From NCBI GenBank assembly GCA_900169235.1, contig FWCC01000229.1, forward strand, positions 48,144 through 112,143: a stretch of DNA of 64,000 nt, in the 5' to 3' direction. The position numbers and the translations under genes were made by a program. Positions 34,336 to 46,971 of this stretch are shown in pieces. This DNA is from Zarea fungicola (Eukaryota; Ascomycota; Sordariomycetes; Hypocreales; Cordycipitaceae). Numbering within the stretch: the first letter of the stretch is position 1; every line of letters begins with the position of its first letter. Below the pieces are notes generated by a model, which had not been told where the DNA came from, searched no databases, and saw nothing but the letters and a program-made list of their open reading frames with translations.

Positions 34336-35866
34336 TGTTACGGTCGGTGCCTACTAGATCGTNNCTATATTTGCTTAAGGAGAAGAAGGGTCTAACTAGC
34401 TATGTGGTCACTATAAGTTCCTATAGGGGTAGCTATAAGATCCCTATTAGCTCTACTATATATATAATATACATAGCGTAGTTATGTACCTTCTAGCCAG
34501 GCCTAGGCCTATAATATTACCCCCCCCCTTTAGGGTCTTGGTTAAGGCCCTAATTATACTTAGTAAGGGCTATAGTATCTAGTAGAGCGCTCCTTAGTTC
34601 TTATATTATCTTATTATACCTAACCTATTTAACTAAGACTTATTTAACTTAACTATAGCCTTATTACTTTATCTTTATATCTATAATATACTTAACCTTA
34701 TACTCTACTTTACTATCTACTAGTATAGGCGCTAGTTAGAAGTTATCTATAACTTACCCTAGTAGTAGGTCTATTATTGCCCTCTATAGGAGGTTAATAT
34801 AAAATTATAGGTAGATTGCTAAGGGGATATTAAGTTTAACTATATATAACCTAATTACCTTAGTTATAGTATATTTTTAGTATTAGTTATTAAGTTTCTT
34901 ACTAGGTTATAGTAACCTATAATTCTAAAGGTCTAGCTAGACCTTATTAGTAACTTTAAAGCATTTAATAAGATATTACTACTTATTAGTGGCTTCTTTA
35001 TAGTATTATATTATTATTATTAGTACTACTAAGGTAAAGTCTATAGCTAAGCGCTATTTCTTAAGTAGGGCCTTTATTATAACTTCCTTATAAACTATCT
35101 CTAATATTACTATATCTACTAGCTTAAAAGGTTCTACTAAATAGCTATACTCTAAGAAGAAAGGGCTTAGTCTAGTTACTAAGCTTACCTTATTATTTAG
35201 TACTAACTATACTATAGGTATAAAGCTACCTTAATCCTCTTAAGAGTAGTTAATATAATATTATAGGAAAGCTTATATTTCCTAATTTATTTATTCTAGG
35301 CTACTATCTATTTATAGGTAGTAGGCTATACTTAGTTACTATTTTATCTTAATAAGCTTATAGAACCTTTACTAGAACTTACTTATTTTATTTAAGCCCC
35401 TATTACTTATAATAGACTATAGTATACTATAGAATTAGAAGTAGTAGCTAAGAAATTATAGTATATATGCTTTGGCCTTTATACTATCTATGACTTCTAG
35501 TATTACTACCTTTATAAACCTATCTATAATTACCTATAGGTACCTTATACTGGACTAACCTATTAGAGGGAGGTCTATAATAAAATCTATAGTGAGATTA
35601 ATATAGGGTTAATATATAATAGTAAAAGGCTTTAAGAGGCCTTACTTAGCCTCTCTCTAAATAGTGCCTCTATAGTAGTAGGCGTAGTTTTATATAAACC
35701 TATTAATATCTAAGGACTAGTTAGGCTAAAAGAATTATTATAATATTATTATAAGGGTTATATTTCTTCTTAGGTGGCCTAATAGTAATAAATTATATAT
35801 TTACTAGATAATTTAAGTATATAGTATATTTACTAAGGCCTCCTTAAGAAGTACTTAGATCCTTTC
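34336..35866 (-). mobile_element. Inverted fragment of a second Ty3/gypsy copy (LTR plus 3' internal part)
   Basis: From TGTTACGGTCGGTGCC at 34336 the sequence is the reverse complement of about 39520-40983 of the neighbouring gypsy element: an LTR (34336-34516), the polypurine tract (seen as a C run after ATTA at 34517) and about 1.35 kb of integrase-side internal sequence. It ends abruptly against the 5' LTR of the full element at 35867. The LTR carries NN at 34363-34364 exactly where about 27 bases present in the middle LTR are missing. All coding content is RIP-degraded. Confidence 0.8.
34363..34364. other. Assembly gap (NN) inside an LTR
   Basis: Two unknown bases; compared with the LTR at 35867-36070 about 27 bases are absent here, so the gap size is understated. 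Confidence 0.9.
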
Positions 35867-36070
35867 TATTATAGGCCTAGGCCTGGCTGGAAGGTATGCG
35901 ACTGCGCTGTGTACATTATATATACAGTGGAGCTAATAGAGATCTTATAGCTACCCCTATAGGAACTTATACTGACCTTATAGCTAGTTAGATCCTTCTT
36001 CTCCTTAAGTAAATATAGATAATATTTAGTCACTCTTATTATAACGATCTAGTAGGCACCAACTATAATA
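35867..36070 (+). repeat. Gypsy 5' LTR
   Basis: 204 bp, begins TATTATAGGCC (TGTTATAGGCC in the other copy) and ends in ACTATAATA (ACCGTAACA in the inverted copy). It is the most complete of three LTR copies. Confidence 0.8.
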
Positions 36071-39000
36071 TATATTTACTTTACTACTATAGTTCGCTAT
36101 AAGTAATATATAAACTAGCTACTAATAAGAATAGAACTTATATTAAGTTAGTAGGAATGGGTTACCTAGTGCGTAGGGGAAGGCATTTGCCTTGCCTTAG
36201 GGCTAATTTAAGGTAATTAGCATAACTACTTTAAGTTAATACTAAAAACGTAGTGAAGCCGTTGGTACTAAACCTACTAGCCTAAATAGACCCCTAATTG
36301 CTATATAGGAAGCCCCTTCCTAACCCCTTAAAGTTTATAGGAAATTACTAAGACTATATATTATAGGTATAAGAGATACGCTTAAAGATTAAGCTAGACC
36401 ACCCCTTTTATAGTAATAACCCTAAAGGGCTATAATACCTTATTAACTTTTACCTTAATATAATACCTAAGTAGGTAGTTAGTACCTTCTTTATAGCTAA
36501 AGGGCTAAGAGGTTAATATAATGCTTTAGAATTTATAACTTATTTAAATTAAACTTATATTAATTTTAACTTATAACTAAGGGCTATTATAGATTTATAT
36601 TGAATTTACTAGGGAGACGCTATAAGTTTTATAACCTTCCTACCTAAGTTTAAAAGAGTACTAGTAGATATTAGTAGAGCGGCCTAGGTAGATAGCGCTA
36701 AAATTACCTTCTTAGAAGGTACGCTAAATTAAGAGCTAAATTATAGCCTAGTCGCTATAGATATACTAGGAGACTATACTATATAGGTATAAAAGGCCTA
36801 AATAGTAGCTAGTTATACTAAGCGCTTATAAGAGAGGAGGCTATAACCCTTTATTAAATGTATTATGCTTTACCTATAAGATTATAAAGGTAATATTACT
36901 ATAAGAGGAGCATATAAGATATAGCGCTATAGGCTAGGATAGAAACCAACTCTTAGCGACTCTAATAAGAGCTAGTAAGGAGGAAGCCTAAGGGAACTAA
37001 TTATATACTATAATTATAGTAAGAAGGGCTATAAAAAGTATAAATACACTAAGTGCTAACTAATAGTTAAGAAGGCAGTAAAGATAAGGTAAGGTAGTAA
37101 TAGATCCTTAAAGCCTATAAAAGAGTTAGAAGAAGACTTTATAGATAAATTAAAAGGGGCGCCCTAGTATAAAGTTAAGTACTAGGGCTAAGAAAAGGGG
37201 ATAGAGAATTATAGGTAATAATAAAGCTATAAATAACTAGTAAATCCCTAATTATATTAGTATAAGTTAATAATAAACTATTATCTACACTCTATAATAT
37301 TAGATATAACCTCTATGCTCTTATAAGTAAGGAGGCCTAGGAATGTCTATCCCTCCTATTAGTAGATATAAAGAAAAGAGAACTTAGTGGCTATTATAAA
37401 GAGAACTCCCTAAGAATAAGCGAGGGCGTCGCTATACTAGACCTTAAAATAGGCAGGTTTATATAATGCATTATAGCTTATATAATCCCTAGCCTTATAG
37501 AGGACCTATTCCTTAGTACCCTATAAATAAAGGAAAATAATACCTCTTATAATATAAGGTTATAGATAGTCTACCGTAGAGTTACTTAAGTGTCGATTTA
37601 ACTATATAGGTCTAAGGAACCTAAGGAAGTCCTAGAGATCTGGCGCGCCTGGCTAGTGCCGGCTGCCACTTTTATAGTGGAATGCTGTTAGGTTTAAAAG
37701 AAAGATAGTAGGGAAGTAGCTATAAATGCTATATAAGCTATTAGCCTAGCTAACATTAACTAGGCGTTAAAACTATAAGTAGAAGTCGACCTAGCTACCT
37801 TAGTTCCTAATAAAATTTATAAGGAATTTATACCGCTGTTCTTAAAGGTAGAGGCCAATACCTTGCCCCTAAGGTAATAGGGCGTAAATATTAAAGTGAA
37901 CTTACTATAAGGCCTTAGTAGTAAAGAGGAGCCTCTACTATAGGGCCCCCTCTATAGTATATTATAGGAAGAATTATTAGTCCTATAGAAGACCCTTATT
38001 AGCCTACTTAAGAAGGGGTTTATTTAAGCTAGTAGCTTATCTATAGTGGCCTTAGTGCTATTTATTAGGAAGCCTAGAGGCAATATATGCTTTTACTATA
38101 ACTATTAGGCTCTTAATATTATTATAGCCTAAGATTACTACCTACTACTACTAATCTTAGAGATGCTTTATAGCTTAGCTATAGTAAAGTAGTATATAAA
38201 GCTTAATATAGTAACTATATTTTATAAAATATATATAGCTAAAGGGTATAAGTATAAAATAGCCTTCATATAAGATATAGCCTCTATAAGTAATATATAT
38301 GCCTATTTAGACTTAATAATATACTTATAGTATTTTAGTGGTTTATTAATAGTATATTATAACTATTCCTAGATAATTTCTATATAGTATATATAGATAA
38401 TATCTTAATCTTCTTAAGTAGGGGGTATAAAGACTATATAGAGAAGGTCTACTAAGTTCTCTATACACTAGTAGCGGCAAGCTTATACCTAGACCCTAAG
38501 AAGTGCTTATTTACTATTAAAGAAGTTAAGTATATTAGGTTTATTATATAGGTAGGGGAAGGGATTGCTTATAATTTAGAGAAACTATAAGCTATCTATA
38601 AGTAGACCGCGCCCTTAAATACAATAGGCGTATAAAGCTTTCTAGGATTCTATAACTATTACTATACCTTTATTTTAGATTTTATAACTATTATAGAGGC
38701 ATTATTATAACTAATTAAGAAAGGCATAGCCTTTTAGTAGAGTACTAGTAAAGATACCTTATTCTAGTAGTTAAAAAGAAGGTTTAGTAAAGCACTAATC
38801 CTAGTGCCCTAAGACCTAGAGAAGAAAATAATAATTAAGGTAGACTACTTAGGCTATACTATAGGTAGAGTACTTATATAGGAAGATATAAATAAAATTT
38901 ACTATATAGTTATATATACTTTAAAGTAACTCTCCCTAGTAAAGTATAACTATAAAATCTAGAATAAGGAGCTACTAGTGGTAATGCACTACTTAGATAT

Positions 39001-40867
39001 ATAGAGACTAGAGCTATATAGCTATAAGTTCTTTATAATTTTAACTAACTATAAGAGCCTAGAGTACTTTATAACTAAATAGATATTATTTAAGAGATAA
39101 AGCTAATAGGTAGAGTGACTAAGTAAATTTAATTTCTAACTAGTATATTAACCTAGTAATGAGAATGCCGTGGCTAATGTACTAAGTTGCTAGGAATAAG
39201 ACAAGCCTTAAGATAGGCAAGATAAGAGGACTCTAGGTTGATTTTAATAGGTAGTGCCGAACCACTAGGTATAATGCATTGAGGTCGTAGAAACCTCTCT
39301 ACTTGCTATAGACACTAAAGCTCCTCCTTAATAGGTACTCTTTAAGGAGGATCCTAACCTCTAGGAGAGCTAGGATGAGGAAGTTAAGAAAGATATAGTC
39401 TATTAAAAGGTATTTATAGTAATATAATAGGGAAGTTAAACCTTACCTGTTAATCTTAAGCTAAAGGTTTAGATCTTAGAATATAGAATTAACTTACTAA
39501 ATTGCCTTACCTTTTAAGAAAGAATCTAGGTGCCTCTTAGGGAGGCCCTAGCTAATATACTATATATTTAAATTATCTAGTAAATATATAACTTACTACT
39601 ATTAGGCCACCTAAAAAGAGATATAACTCTTATAGTAATATTATAGTGATTTTTCTAGCCTAACTAAGCCTTAGATATTAAGAGGTTTATATAAAACTAT
39701 CCCTACTACTATAGAGGCACTATTTAGAGAGAGGCTAAGTAAGGTCTCTTAAAGCCCTTTACTATTATATATTAACCCTATATTAATTTTACTATAGATT
39801 TTATTATAGACCTCCCTTTAATAGGCTAGTCTAGTGTGAGATACCTATAGGTAATTATAAATAGGTTTATAAAAGCAGTAATACTAGAAGTTATAAATAG
39901 TATAGAAGCTAAAGTATATATATTATGATTTCTTAGCTACCACTTTTAATTTTATAGTATACTATAGTCTATTATAAATAATAGAGGCTTAAATTAAATA
40001 AGTAAGTTTTAATAAAGGTTCTATAAGCTTACTAGGATAAGATACTAACTAAGTATAGCCTACTACCTATAAATAGATAGTGGCCTAGAATAAGTAAATT
40101 AGGAAATATAAGCTTTCCTAAGATATTATATTAACTACTCTTAAGAGGATTAGGGTAGCTTTATACCTATAGTGTAGTTAGCGCTAAATAATAGGGTAAG
40201 CTTAGTAACTAGACTAAGCCCTTTCTTCTTAAAGTATAGCTATTTAGTAGAACCTTTTAAGCTAGTAGATATAGTAATACTAGAGATAGTTTATAAGGAA
40301 GTTATAGTAAAGGCCCTACTTAAGAAATAGCGCCTAGCTATAGACGTTGCCTTAATAGTGCTAGTAGTAATAGTATAATGCTATAAAAAAGCCACTAATA
40401 AGTAGTAATGTCCTATAAAACGCTTTAAAGTTAGTAATAAGGTCTAGCTAGACCTTTAGAATTATAGGTTACTATAACCTAGTAAGAAACTTAATAACCT
40501 ATACTAGAAATATACTATAACTAAGGTAATTAGTTTATATGTGGTTAAACTTAATGTCCCCTTAGTGATTTACCTATAATTTTATATTAACCTTTTATAA
40601 AGGGCAGTAATAGACCTACTACTAAGGTAAGTAACTAATAACTCTTAACTAGTGCCTATACTAATAGATAGTAAAGTAGAGTATAAGGTCAAGTATATTA
40701 TAGATATAAGGATAAAGTAGTAAAGCTATAGCTAAGTTAAATAAGTCTTAGTTAAATAGGTTAGGTATAATAAAATGATATAGGAACTAAGGACTGCTCT
40801 ACTAGATACTATAGCCCTCGCTAAGTATAACTAGGGCCTTACCTAGGACCCTAAAGGGGGGGGGTAA

Positions 40868-40983
40868 TGTTATAGGCCTAGGCCTGGCTAGAAGGTATGT
40901 GACTGCGCCGCGTACATTATATACANNNTAGACAATTTCTAGTCACCCTTACTATAATGATCTAATAGGCACCGACCGTGATA
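40868..40983 (+). repeat. Gypsy 3' LTR with NNN gap
   Basis: Starts TGTTATAGGCCTAGG, ends GCACCGACCGTGATA. NNN at 40926-40928 replaces roughly 90-115 bases found in the 5' LTR. Confidence 0.8.
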
Positions 40984-41547
40984 AAAGTTAAAATAAGTTA
41001 TATTAGGCTTAATAGACTTACTATAATAGTATAATAAATATAATTAGGTATATTAAAATTTAGACTTTTTTATATATTAGTTTTATAAGCTATAGAAATT
41101 CTTTTAAAACATAATAAGGAAAAGCTTAAAAAGATATTCTACTTTTTCTATTTTTTTATAGAATCTTTTTTAAAGATTTATTTAAAATATAAAACATATA
41201 TACAAGATGCCTTAAATTCTTTTATATTTATTTATATTTATTATACTAATATAGCTATTTTATTATGCTTTTTAGAATCTTTTTTATCTCTCTATATATT
41301 TTATATATAATTTTTATCTTAATACTTAATAGAATTATTCTTATTTATAGAATTTTATTAGAAGCATAAGAATAGTATGAAAGGTATAATTAAGTAAAGA
41401 ATAATTTCATTATACCTTTATTCTAATTTTAATTTCTTATTTTAATTTTATTATTAGAACTTAAAAAGTGTGCGATTTGGCCTTTTTTGGTGTAAAAGCG
41501 TGACCTGTATGTGGGGGTGACCTGTAAGGAGGTGGTTGACGTTAGTC
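40984..41547. mobile_element. Truncated, inverted second copy of the 808-bp DNA element
   Basis: Reverse complement of about 32701-33262: it ends GGTGGTTGACGTTAGTC at 41547 and contains TTTTTTGGTGTAAAAGCGTGACC. The other end is missing, cut exactly at the gypsy 3' LTR, so the gypsy element lies inside or against it. Confidence 0.75.
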
Positions 41548-41737
41548 TTTGGAAACACTTATATCCAACTTACTTTTTGTATATATTTAGAGCATGTAAT
41601 GGGTATGTTATATAGCGGTCACGGCGGAAAATTTACATATGTTAGGGTGCACAGGGCGGAACTTTTGTCGCCCCACTGTGCATCTGATGGTGAGCTTTAC
41701 GAGGTTGCTGAAAGACCGCTGACAAATAACGAAGACG

Positions 41738-41890
41738 ACGAGGCGTATTCAATGCCTGAAAGAAGAAATACTGGGGCCGCTCGTTGAACCATACCATTCA
41801 GCCTTACTCGTACTTGTCATTTCGGCAGCCAGAAAAATGGCGATAGAGTTATTGTTGCTCGAATTGTTAGTACTGGGTCACCCAGTCAGC
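41738..41890. repeat. Diverged ~150-bp repeat, copy A
   Basis: Direct-orientation match to 62185-62338: shared words include GCTCGTTGAAC/TCTCGTTGAAC, TCTCGTACTTG/ACTCGTACTTG, CATTTCGGCAG, ATGGC(G/A)ATAGAGT and TGTCACCCAG/GGTCACCCAG. Probably the remains of one mobile element; class unknown. Confidence 0.65.
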
Positions 41891-41974
41891 TGGAGACGGG
41901 CCAAGGTATTGCTATCAGCCACTAGCGTATGTGTATATAAACCCGAATTCGAATGACATCATCTTGCATTTGCC

Positions 41975-42095
41975 CTTCAGGGAAAGGTTTGGGTCTTCAA
42001 CCCTCCAAAGAGGGCAGAAGTGAGGCCAAGGCCTTGGACCGAACTGGCCCTGCGCAACGTTTTCTAACTACTGCGCCATTCTCCTAAATACTACA
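41975..42095 (-). repeat. Possible tRNA-derived SINE-like remnant
   Basis: On the minus strand GAATGGCGCAGTAGTTAG resembles a pol III A box, followed by AGTTCGGTCC and later GGTTGAAGACC, either of which resembles a B box. Spacing is imperfect and no tRNA fold is evident. Weak call. Confidence 0.25.
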
Positions 42096-42539
42096 GTGGC
42101 ATGCAGGAAGTATTGGACCCTGCCTACATCGCTTCATATTTACGCAGTTGCCGGTGTCACCTAAGACGCCGCTTTTAGTACCAAAATGATCCCTTTTTCT
42201 GACCTATAAACAACATAATAGATACGAATACTCAGTATAACGGGCCGAAGAGGTCCTGAGTTAACTGTGATGATGAGGGCACGGATTTGTGAGCAACAGC
42301 AAGTCAATCGCTGGGGAGCTAAGAAGATACACAAACAGCACCGAGAAACTTCTCTCAGTACAATCAAATGTACGAACAAAGAACGACGTAATCAAATCAG
42401 TCTCCCCAGGTCTGGTGTCCCTCAGAAGCTCTGATGACCAAAAACAACTCCTTCGTGACCAAATCCACGACCGACCGACTATTACAGATCATGACCTTGT
42501 TAGTCTCTGTTGACCACGCTGTCAAAGAGCGTGCGTTAT

Positions 42540-43040
42540 GAGTCTTCTTATACGCTGAAGGCCTCCGAAAGGGGCATCAACTTCGCCGTCAGCAATTAAA
42601 GCCTCCACAAGCAGCTGCTTGGTTAGTCTGGTCAAATCGATGTAATGATCTTGACTGGCGCCGTGGAGTGATGATTGTATGGCCCGGCGAGGCCAAGAGG
42701 CTACTAGAGTGTGGTTCTTCTTGAGGCCAAGAGAGCAGCTAGAGCAGCAAGAGATGGCTGTATGAGGGCCTCAAGGCACAGTTGGACAGATGTTCTGGGA
42801 CGCCTTCGGGTACGAGGAGAGATTGAATCTCGTGGCGCTCTATGGCAACGTGGGTGTTGATGGTATGCATAAGTTGTACTCAACAATTCTTCCTGACTTC
42901 AAACTGATATCTTCATGCATGAAAATGCCTCTGTACACACAGCGAAGGTCATAAAAGAACTACTAGAAGAGATGAGTATGGAGATGATGGCCTGACCACT
43001 GTACTCGCCGGAATAGTTGACTTATAGGAGATTGTTGTAG
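42540..43040 (+). pseudogene. Tc1/mariner-family transposase remnant
   Basis: Fragments on the + strand match a DDE transposase in order: MFWDAFGYEER at 42790, LYSTILPDF near 42870, then FMHENASVHTAKVIKELLEE at about 42912 (the usual form is FMQDNAPxHTA; the catalytic Asp reads Glu) and a broken SPE-LTY segment near 42998 where SPDLNPIE is expected. These lie in more than one frame with stops between, so the gene is dead. Terminal repeats were not identified. Confidence 0.55.
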
Positions 43041-43627
43041 ATGAAAATTTTCGAAACAAATACCGTCTTACTTGACAATTTTCTAGCTTTAGAGAGTAAT
43101 TGATTATCTAGAGAGTAAAGAAAGAAAAGGTTTACTTTCCAAATATCTAGCTATGTATTTCAGTAAGTAGTATTAATGAACATGATTCTAAATAGATTTT
43201 CAACATAGGCGAGTTTTAGTGTAAAACGGCCTGTGTACCTAGCCCTTTTGTAAGTAGGTTTATTTTAGGCCTCTGCAACACCGACCCCAGGCGACTGCAA
43301 AATTACTCGCCAAAGGTTTGCTGAGCAGCAAGGATGAGTGGCGAATAGAGACCGCCACTCTTCCGTGCAAAAGTGGAGAACCCTTGAACGCGTGCTGTAT
43401 GTTATAGAATGTCTATCGAGGATAAATTTTTTGGTCGTACCATCTGCTAATTTTCTGGCAATAGTTGTGACTCCACCGAACGTACTGGTTCGCACAAATC
43501 AATGGCGCCTCCTGAGGACGCATCCCGTTACCGGAAATCCATTCCCCCTCTGAAGTACTTGAAAAACATCCCTAATTTTCACTGTTCTGCGTTGGTGTAG
43601 ACGGTGTTTCATAGTTGCTTCCTAAAT

Positions 43628-44429
43628 TTAGTGCATCATGTATGTCTTATCAGCACCCTCAGGAACTCTGGTGCTAGATTGCGGGCTTTGCTTGGGCGAC
43701 AAATTGGTGCTCCATTGCAGGGCGGCCCAGCGAAGCTTGTTCTCAGCGCCTATCTTTCGGATAGATATTTCGAGTTGCAGATTTTCCTCCCTTTTCTCGT
43801 GCACCTCCCTCTCGAGCTTGGCAATATCTGCTTGTAATTTCTCAACATAAGCAATTCGTCTTTGACGGTATGCCCTTTGTCTAGTTGTCGAAAATAAGTG
43901 GTAAATTCACCGATAATTGGCTCATAACTTACGCTATGCGATTCCCATGTTTACGCTGAGATGTCGTGCCTTGTGGTAAGATTTGTGATTCCAAGCACCC
44001 GGAGCACCTCCTTGGCCGCGTTATGACTGGTCGAATCGTAGTGTCATTGGTGGGAGTGGCCGTCGGCGACCCAAATATTGTACTTTGACTCCGGAGGTTT
44101 GGTACCCAACCGTGACTTATAAGGGCGTTACTAGTCGGACTTGAAGTAGACAGAGACATGGTCAAAATATCATTTTCCTGTGCTGCAGTTGAGTACGGCG
44201 ACTCGACATAGGATTCCAAAAGATCTCCAATGGTGGAAGGCATCTGAATCACTCTATTGCACGAACAGTGTTGCAGAAGACACGGCAAAGTTAGGTCGCC
44301 AGTCAACGTCTTGAGCATCAAGCCGTTGGTGGATGGTGGGGCTGGTCCCATTCGGAAGCACGGAGGCCTGTCTGGTTCTGGGGTAGAGTCGATGGAGAAC
44401 AGCAACTTCCTCGCAGCCAATATAGGCAT
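43628..44429 (-). CDS. bZIP transcription factor (5' part uncertain)
   Basis: Exons 44429-43933 and 43880-43628 join across an intron with perfect GTAAGT and CTAG ends (43932-43881). The join creates the basic region RKHGNRIA-QRAYRQRRIAYVEKL, i.e. the NxxAQRAYRxRR signature of Yap/AP-1-like fungal bZIP proteins, followed by leucine-zipper heptads (LQADIAKLEREVHEKREENLQLEI). The 249-residue model places bZIP near the C-terminus. Upstream in-frame residues (HCSCNRVIQMPSTIGDLLES) resemble regulator sequence. Further 5' exons are likely: minus-strand open frames at 44254-44529 and 44507-44833 look partly coding (MFEQVAKADSTGSSYSPSG) but could not be joined confidently, so the N-terminus may be missing or broken. 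As a nuclear DNA-binding protein it might control nearby accessory genes (inference). Confidence 0.7.
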
Positions 44430-46971
44430 ATGTTTCGCGGTGACCTGGCCACAACCACCTTGGCACTTCTGTCAGACTGGGCCCCTCCGTAGCTTGGATT
44501 GATAGACTAGACAAGCCAATGCGTTGCAATCAAGTTCCGCCACAGTTGATCGTGGTCACTGAACAATTGTAGATTACATTGGTAATTGCCCTCTAGTACC
44601 AAACTTGGAAATTCGTTTTGCGTGATGATACACCAGCAGGGAGCGCCCTGATTTGGTGGCTGTGGTTTAACAGGTTCGGAAGTCAGGAAGTGTCTATCAA
44701 TTATGGTCATGTCACGATCAATGGAGGCAACAGCTCTCATATCTCCCGAAGGAGAGTAGCTCGAGCCTGTCGAGTCAGCCTTTGCCACTTGTTCAAACAT
44801 CCCCGCGGGGAAAGGAGCTATGGGGCAGCCCACTGCTGAATATTACACACATCTTCCGCGACTTTACACTGGCACCAACAGTTATCCAACCCCAGGAGCC
44901 TCCACAAAGTTACCCGAGTGAAAGTGTTCACGTGCACAACTCCATTCTCCACCGAAATGTAAAGCAAGACGCCGCCTTGACCTCCACGGCCACGTTTGCC
45001 AGCATTCCTCAAGTAACCCTACCGAACGAGGCACTAAGAGATAAGACAACCAGCAACCGTGAGCAGGCGGAAGTGTGTTCCTCAGACGAGAATTGTTGGC
45101 CGCTGTCACTTACCATATAATCGCCGAGAAGATGACGCAACGGCTTAACTAGAGTTGACGAGGAGACGTGCACTGTTCAATAATTACCACATATCCTGCC
45201 ATGCTGCTCAGTTACCCATATGATGTTCTAATAAAAAAAAGGTATGTATATCCAGCCATATCCCACTTCCACTAGAGAGCAGGCTTCTTCAAAACACTTT
45301 TTATTACTTTACAACTTAGTACTCTACTCTCAAACTTTGCTCTTTTAAATTATTTTCTGCCTCTACCTTAGAATAGCATCCTAAGCTAACACGCCCTAGT
45401 ATGCAATTCTCATTGGTCTTATTGTTTGCTGGCATTAGCTGAGCCGCTGTCCTATATTTCTACTCTAGGTTTCATGGCGAAGATGTAAATGGTAAATACT
45501 ATGCAGGCAATGTCTACATATTATTTATTAGTTAGATTAGTAACGCTAAGATAGTTTCTATCTGTGGAAAGTTTGCCTCTTCCATTAGATCTAAAGCCAA
45601 GAATAATAGTGTGAAGGCTGGGACTATCAACTACCAAACCAAACCAGGATCGGAAATGAACATTAAGGTCTCGTTAGATGAGCAGAGCCCAGGCACGCAG
45701 GAGCAGGTTTTGTGAAGGCTGGCCAGGATGCATTCTAGTCTTTCGGTCAAGCCGCTCATTGTAGCTGCGCTGGTTGCTGACTGCTATACAAAGCAGATGC
45801 GCAGCTTGGTTGGTTTTTTCCCTTTCGCAAAACGAGAGGGTTTCCAACTATTTTTGGTGGTACTTTTGGTGGTACTTTTACCGGATATTTAATAACTATG
45901 CTAAACTACCACATTATTCCTCGAATTTGAATGTCCTTGTATGAGAATGCATGTAATCCCGGCCTAGTAGGAATACACATAAAACTTGGATTCTCGAGAC
46001 TTCAAAAACAACTTTGATTTCAAATAAATCAATCTCTTGCCTTTTAAATAAAGTTAGAATGCATAGGGACTAGTTTACCTTCAGTAGATAATTAATTCAA
46101 TAGGGATTCTTGAGCTGCCTTATGAATGCTGCTCTGAATTCTCCTAAATTGTCAAATTGGAAACTATGAACAAAATTTTAATATATTCATTTATATACAG
46201 CGTCATGCCTCTGAAATTGACTTTATTGTCTCCTGCGGTTGGCACATAATGTCTAGTCTACAGGCCACGAACACTTATAGCGCTCTCCAATATCTACCAA
46301 GTGGGAATGGTATAGATGTTAAGGCAAGGCGGGAAATTGTGTAGTAAGAGTATAATTAGATTGGACTACATGTAACAAAAAGCCTGTCAAGTTGACCACA
46401 GTAAAACGTTTCAGTGGGTAATGTCTGCCCTATCAAATCCTATTTATAGAAAGAAAATCATTTCTGCGACGTATTCTACCTTGGAAATGGCAAAAATAGT
46501 ATACATTGCACTAAAGCATACGTCTACTAACTATCTAATATTCTGGACCGCTTAATGAGTACGCATCAACTGTTAATTCCGAATCACTAATCACTGCGAC
46601 TAACTCGAGACATAGCGGCCGGACCAGCGGAGTTTAGGGCCAAATGTCTTGAGCCTCAGGGTTCGGGGTGGAACTCGGGGTGGAACTCGGGGTGGCTGGG
46701 TGACAAACCTTGACAAACCAGAGCCACTTGAGTTGGCCGTCCAAGAGCGGCCCAAGACAATAATTCAAAAGTTTGCCGAGAGTAAATGGTGCCAACCGTT
46801 ATAACAACGGTCTAGCTACCATCGTCAGTGGACTATTTGCACGGAATCGTCAGCCAGCCGTGTATCAGTTGGCCACATATCGCTACATAACACTCTCTGC
46901 AGGACCACTACATGTTAGAAAGCTAGCGTGGCTCGAAATTTAGGTGATCTTTACATCTATCATGTCTTCGC
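44430..46971. other. Mostly gene-free region
   Basis: 44430-44840 may hold 5' exons of the bZIP gene. The rest shows no gene. Short tandem repeats occur: TTTTGGTGGTAC twice near 45857-45882 and a 12-mer at 46663-46698. Confidence 0.4.
46663..46698. repeat. 12-bp tandem repeat, three units
   Basis: TCGGGGTGGAAC repeated, the third unit ending GGTGGCTG. Local slippage repeat. Confidence 0.7.

Larger units (their letters stand above)
35867..40983 (+). mobile_element. Ty3/gypsy LTR retrotransposon, RIP-degraded
   Basis: LTRs at 35867-36070 (204 bp) and 40868-40983 (interrupted by NNN) enclose a + strand gag-pol. Remnants seen in the expected order: a gag zinc knuckle at 37009-37050 with its Cys and His turned to Tyr (YNYSKKGYKKYKY); the RT active-site strand YIDNILIF at about 38390, where YIDD is normal; FLGFYNYY at about 38640; the RNase H region with TNYKSLEYF at about 39040; and the integrase C-terminal LDL-NYRLL near 40450. 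A G-rich polypurine tract (about 40856-40864) directly precedes the 3' LTR. Order RT-RNase H-integrase is that of gypsy elements. Flanking 5-mers differ (CTTTC and AAAGT), so no target-site duplication remains. Confidence 0.88.
31036..41547. repeat. AT-rich RIP-degraded transposon island
   Basis: About 10.5 kb of very AT-rich, TA-saturated sequence with stop codons in every frame and no long open frames. The protein remnants that can be traced show changes explained by C-to-T and G-to-A (Cys to Tyr, Gln to stop, Trp to stop, Asp to Asn), the mark of repeat-induced point mutation. Both borders are sharp: normal composition resumes at about 41548. Elements inside are listed separately. The stretch 31080-32700 is too degraded to classify; a TGTTAGGACGAAC start near 31200 could be an old LTR end. 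Confidence 0.85.

Noticed and set aside
31036..41547. AT-rich island as a centromere
   Set aside because: Only 10 kb, and traceable LINE, gypsy and DNA-element remnants explain its composition as RIP-mutated repeats.
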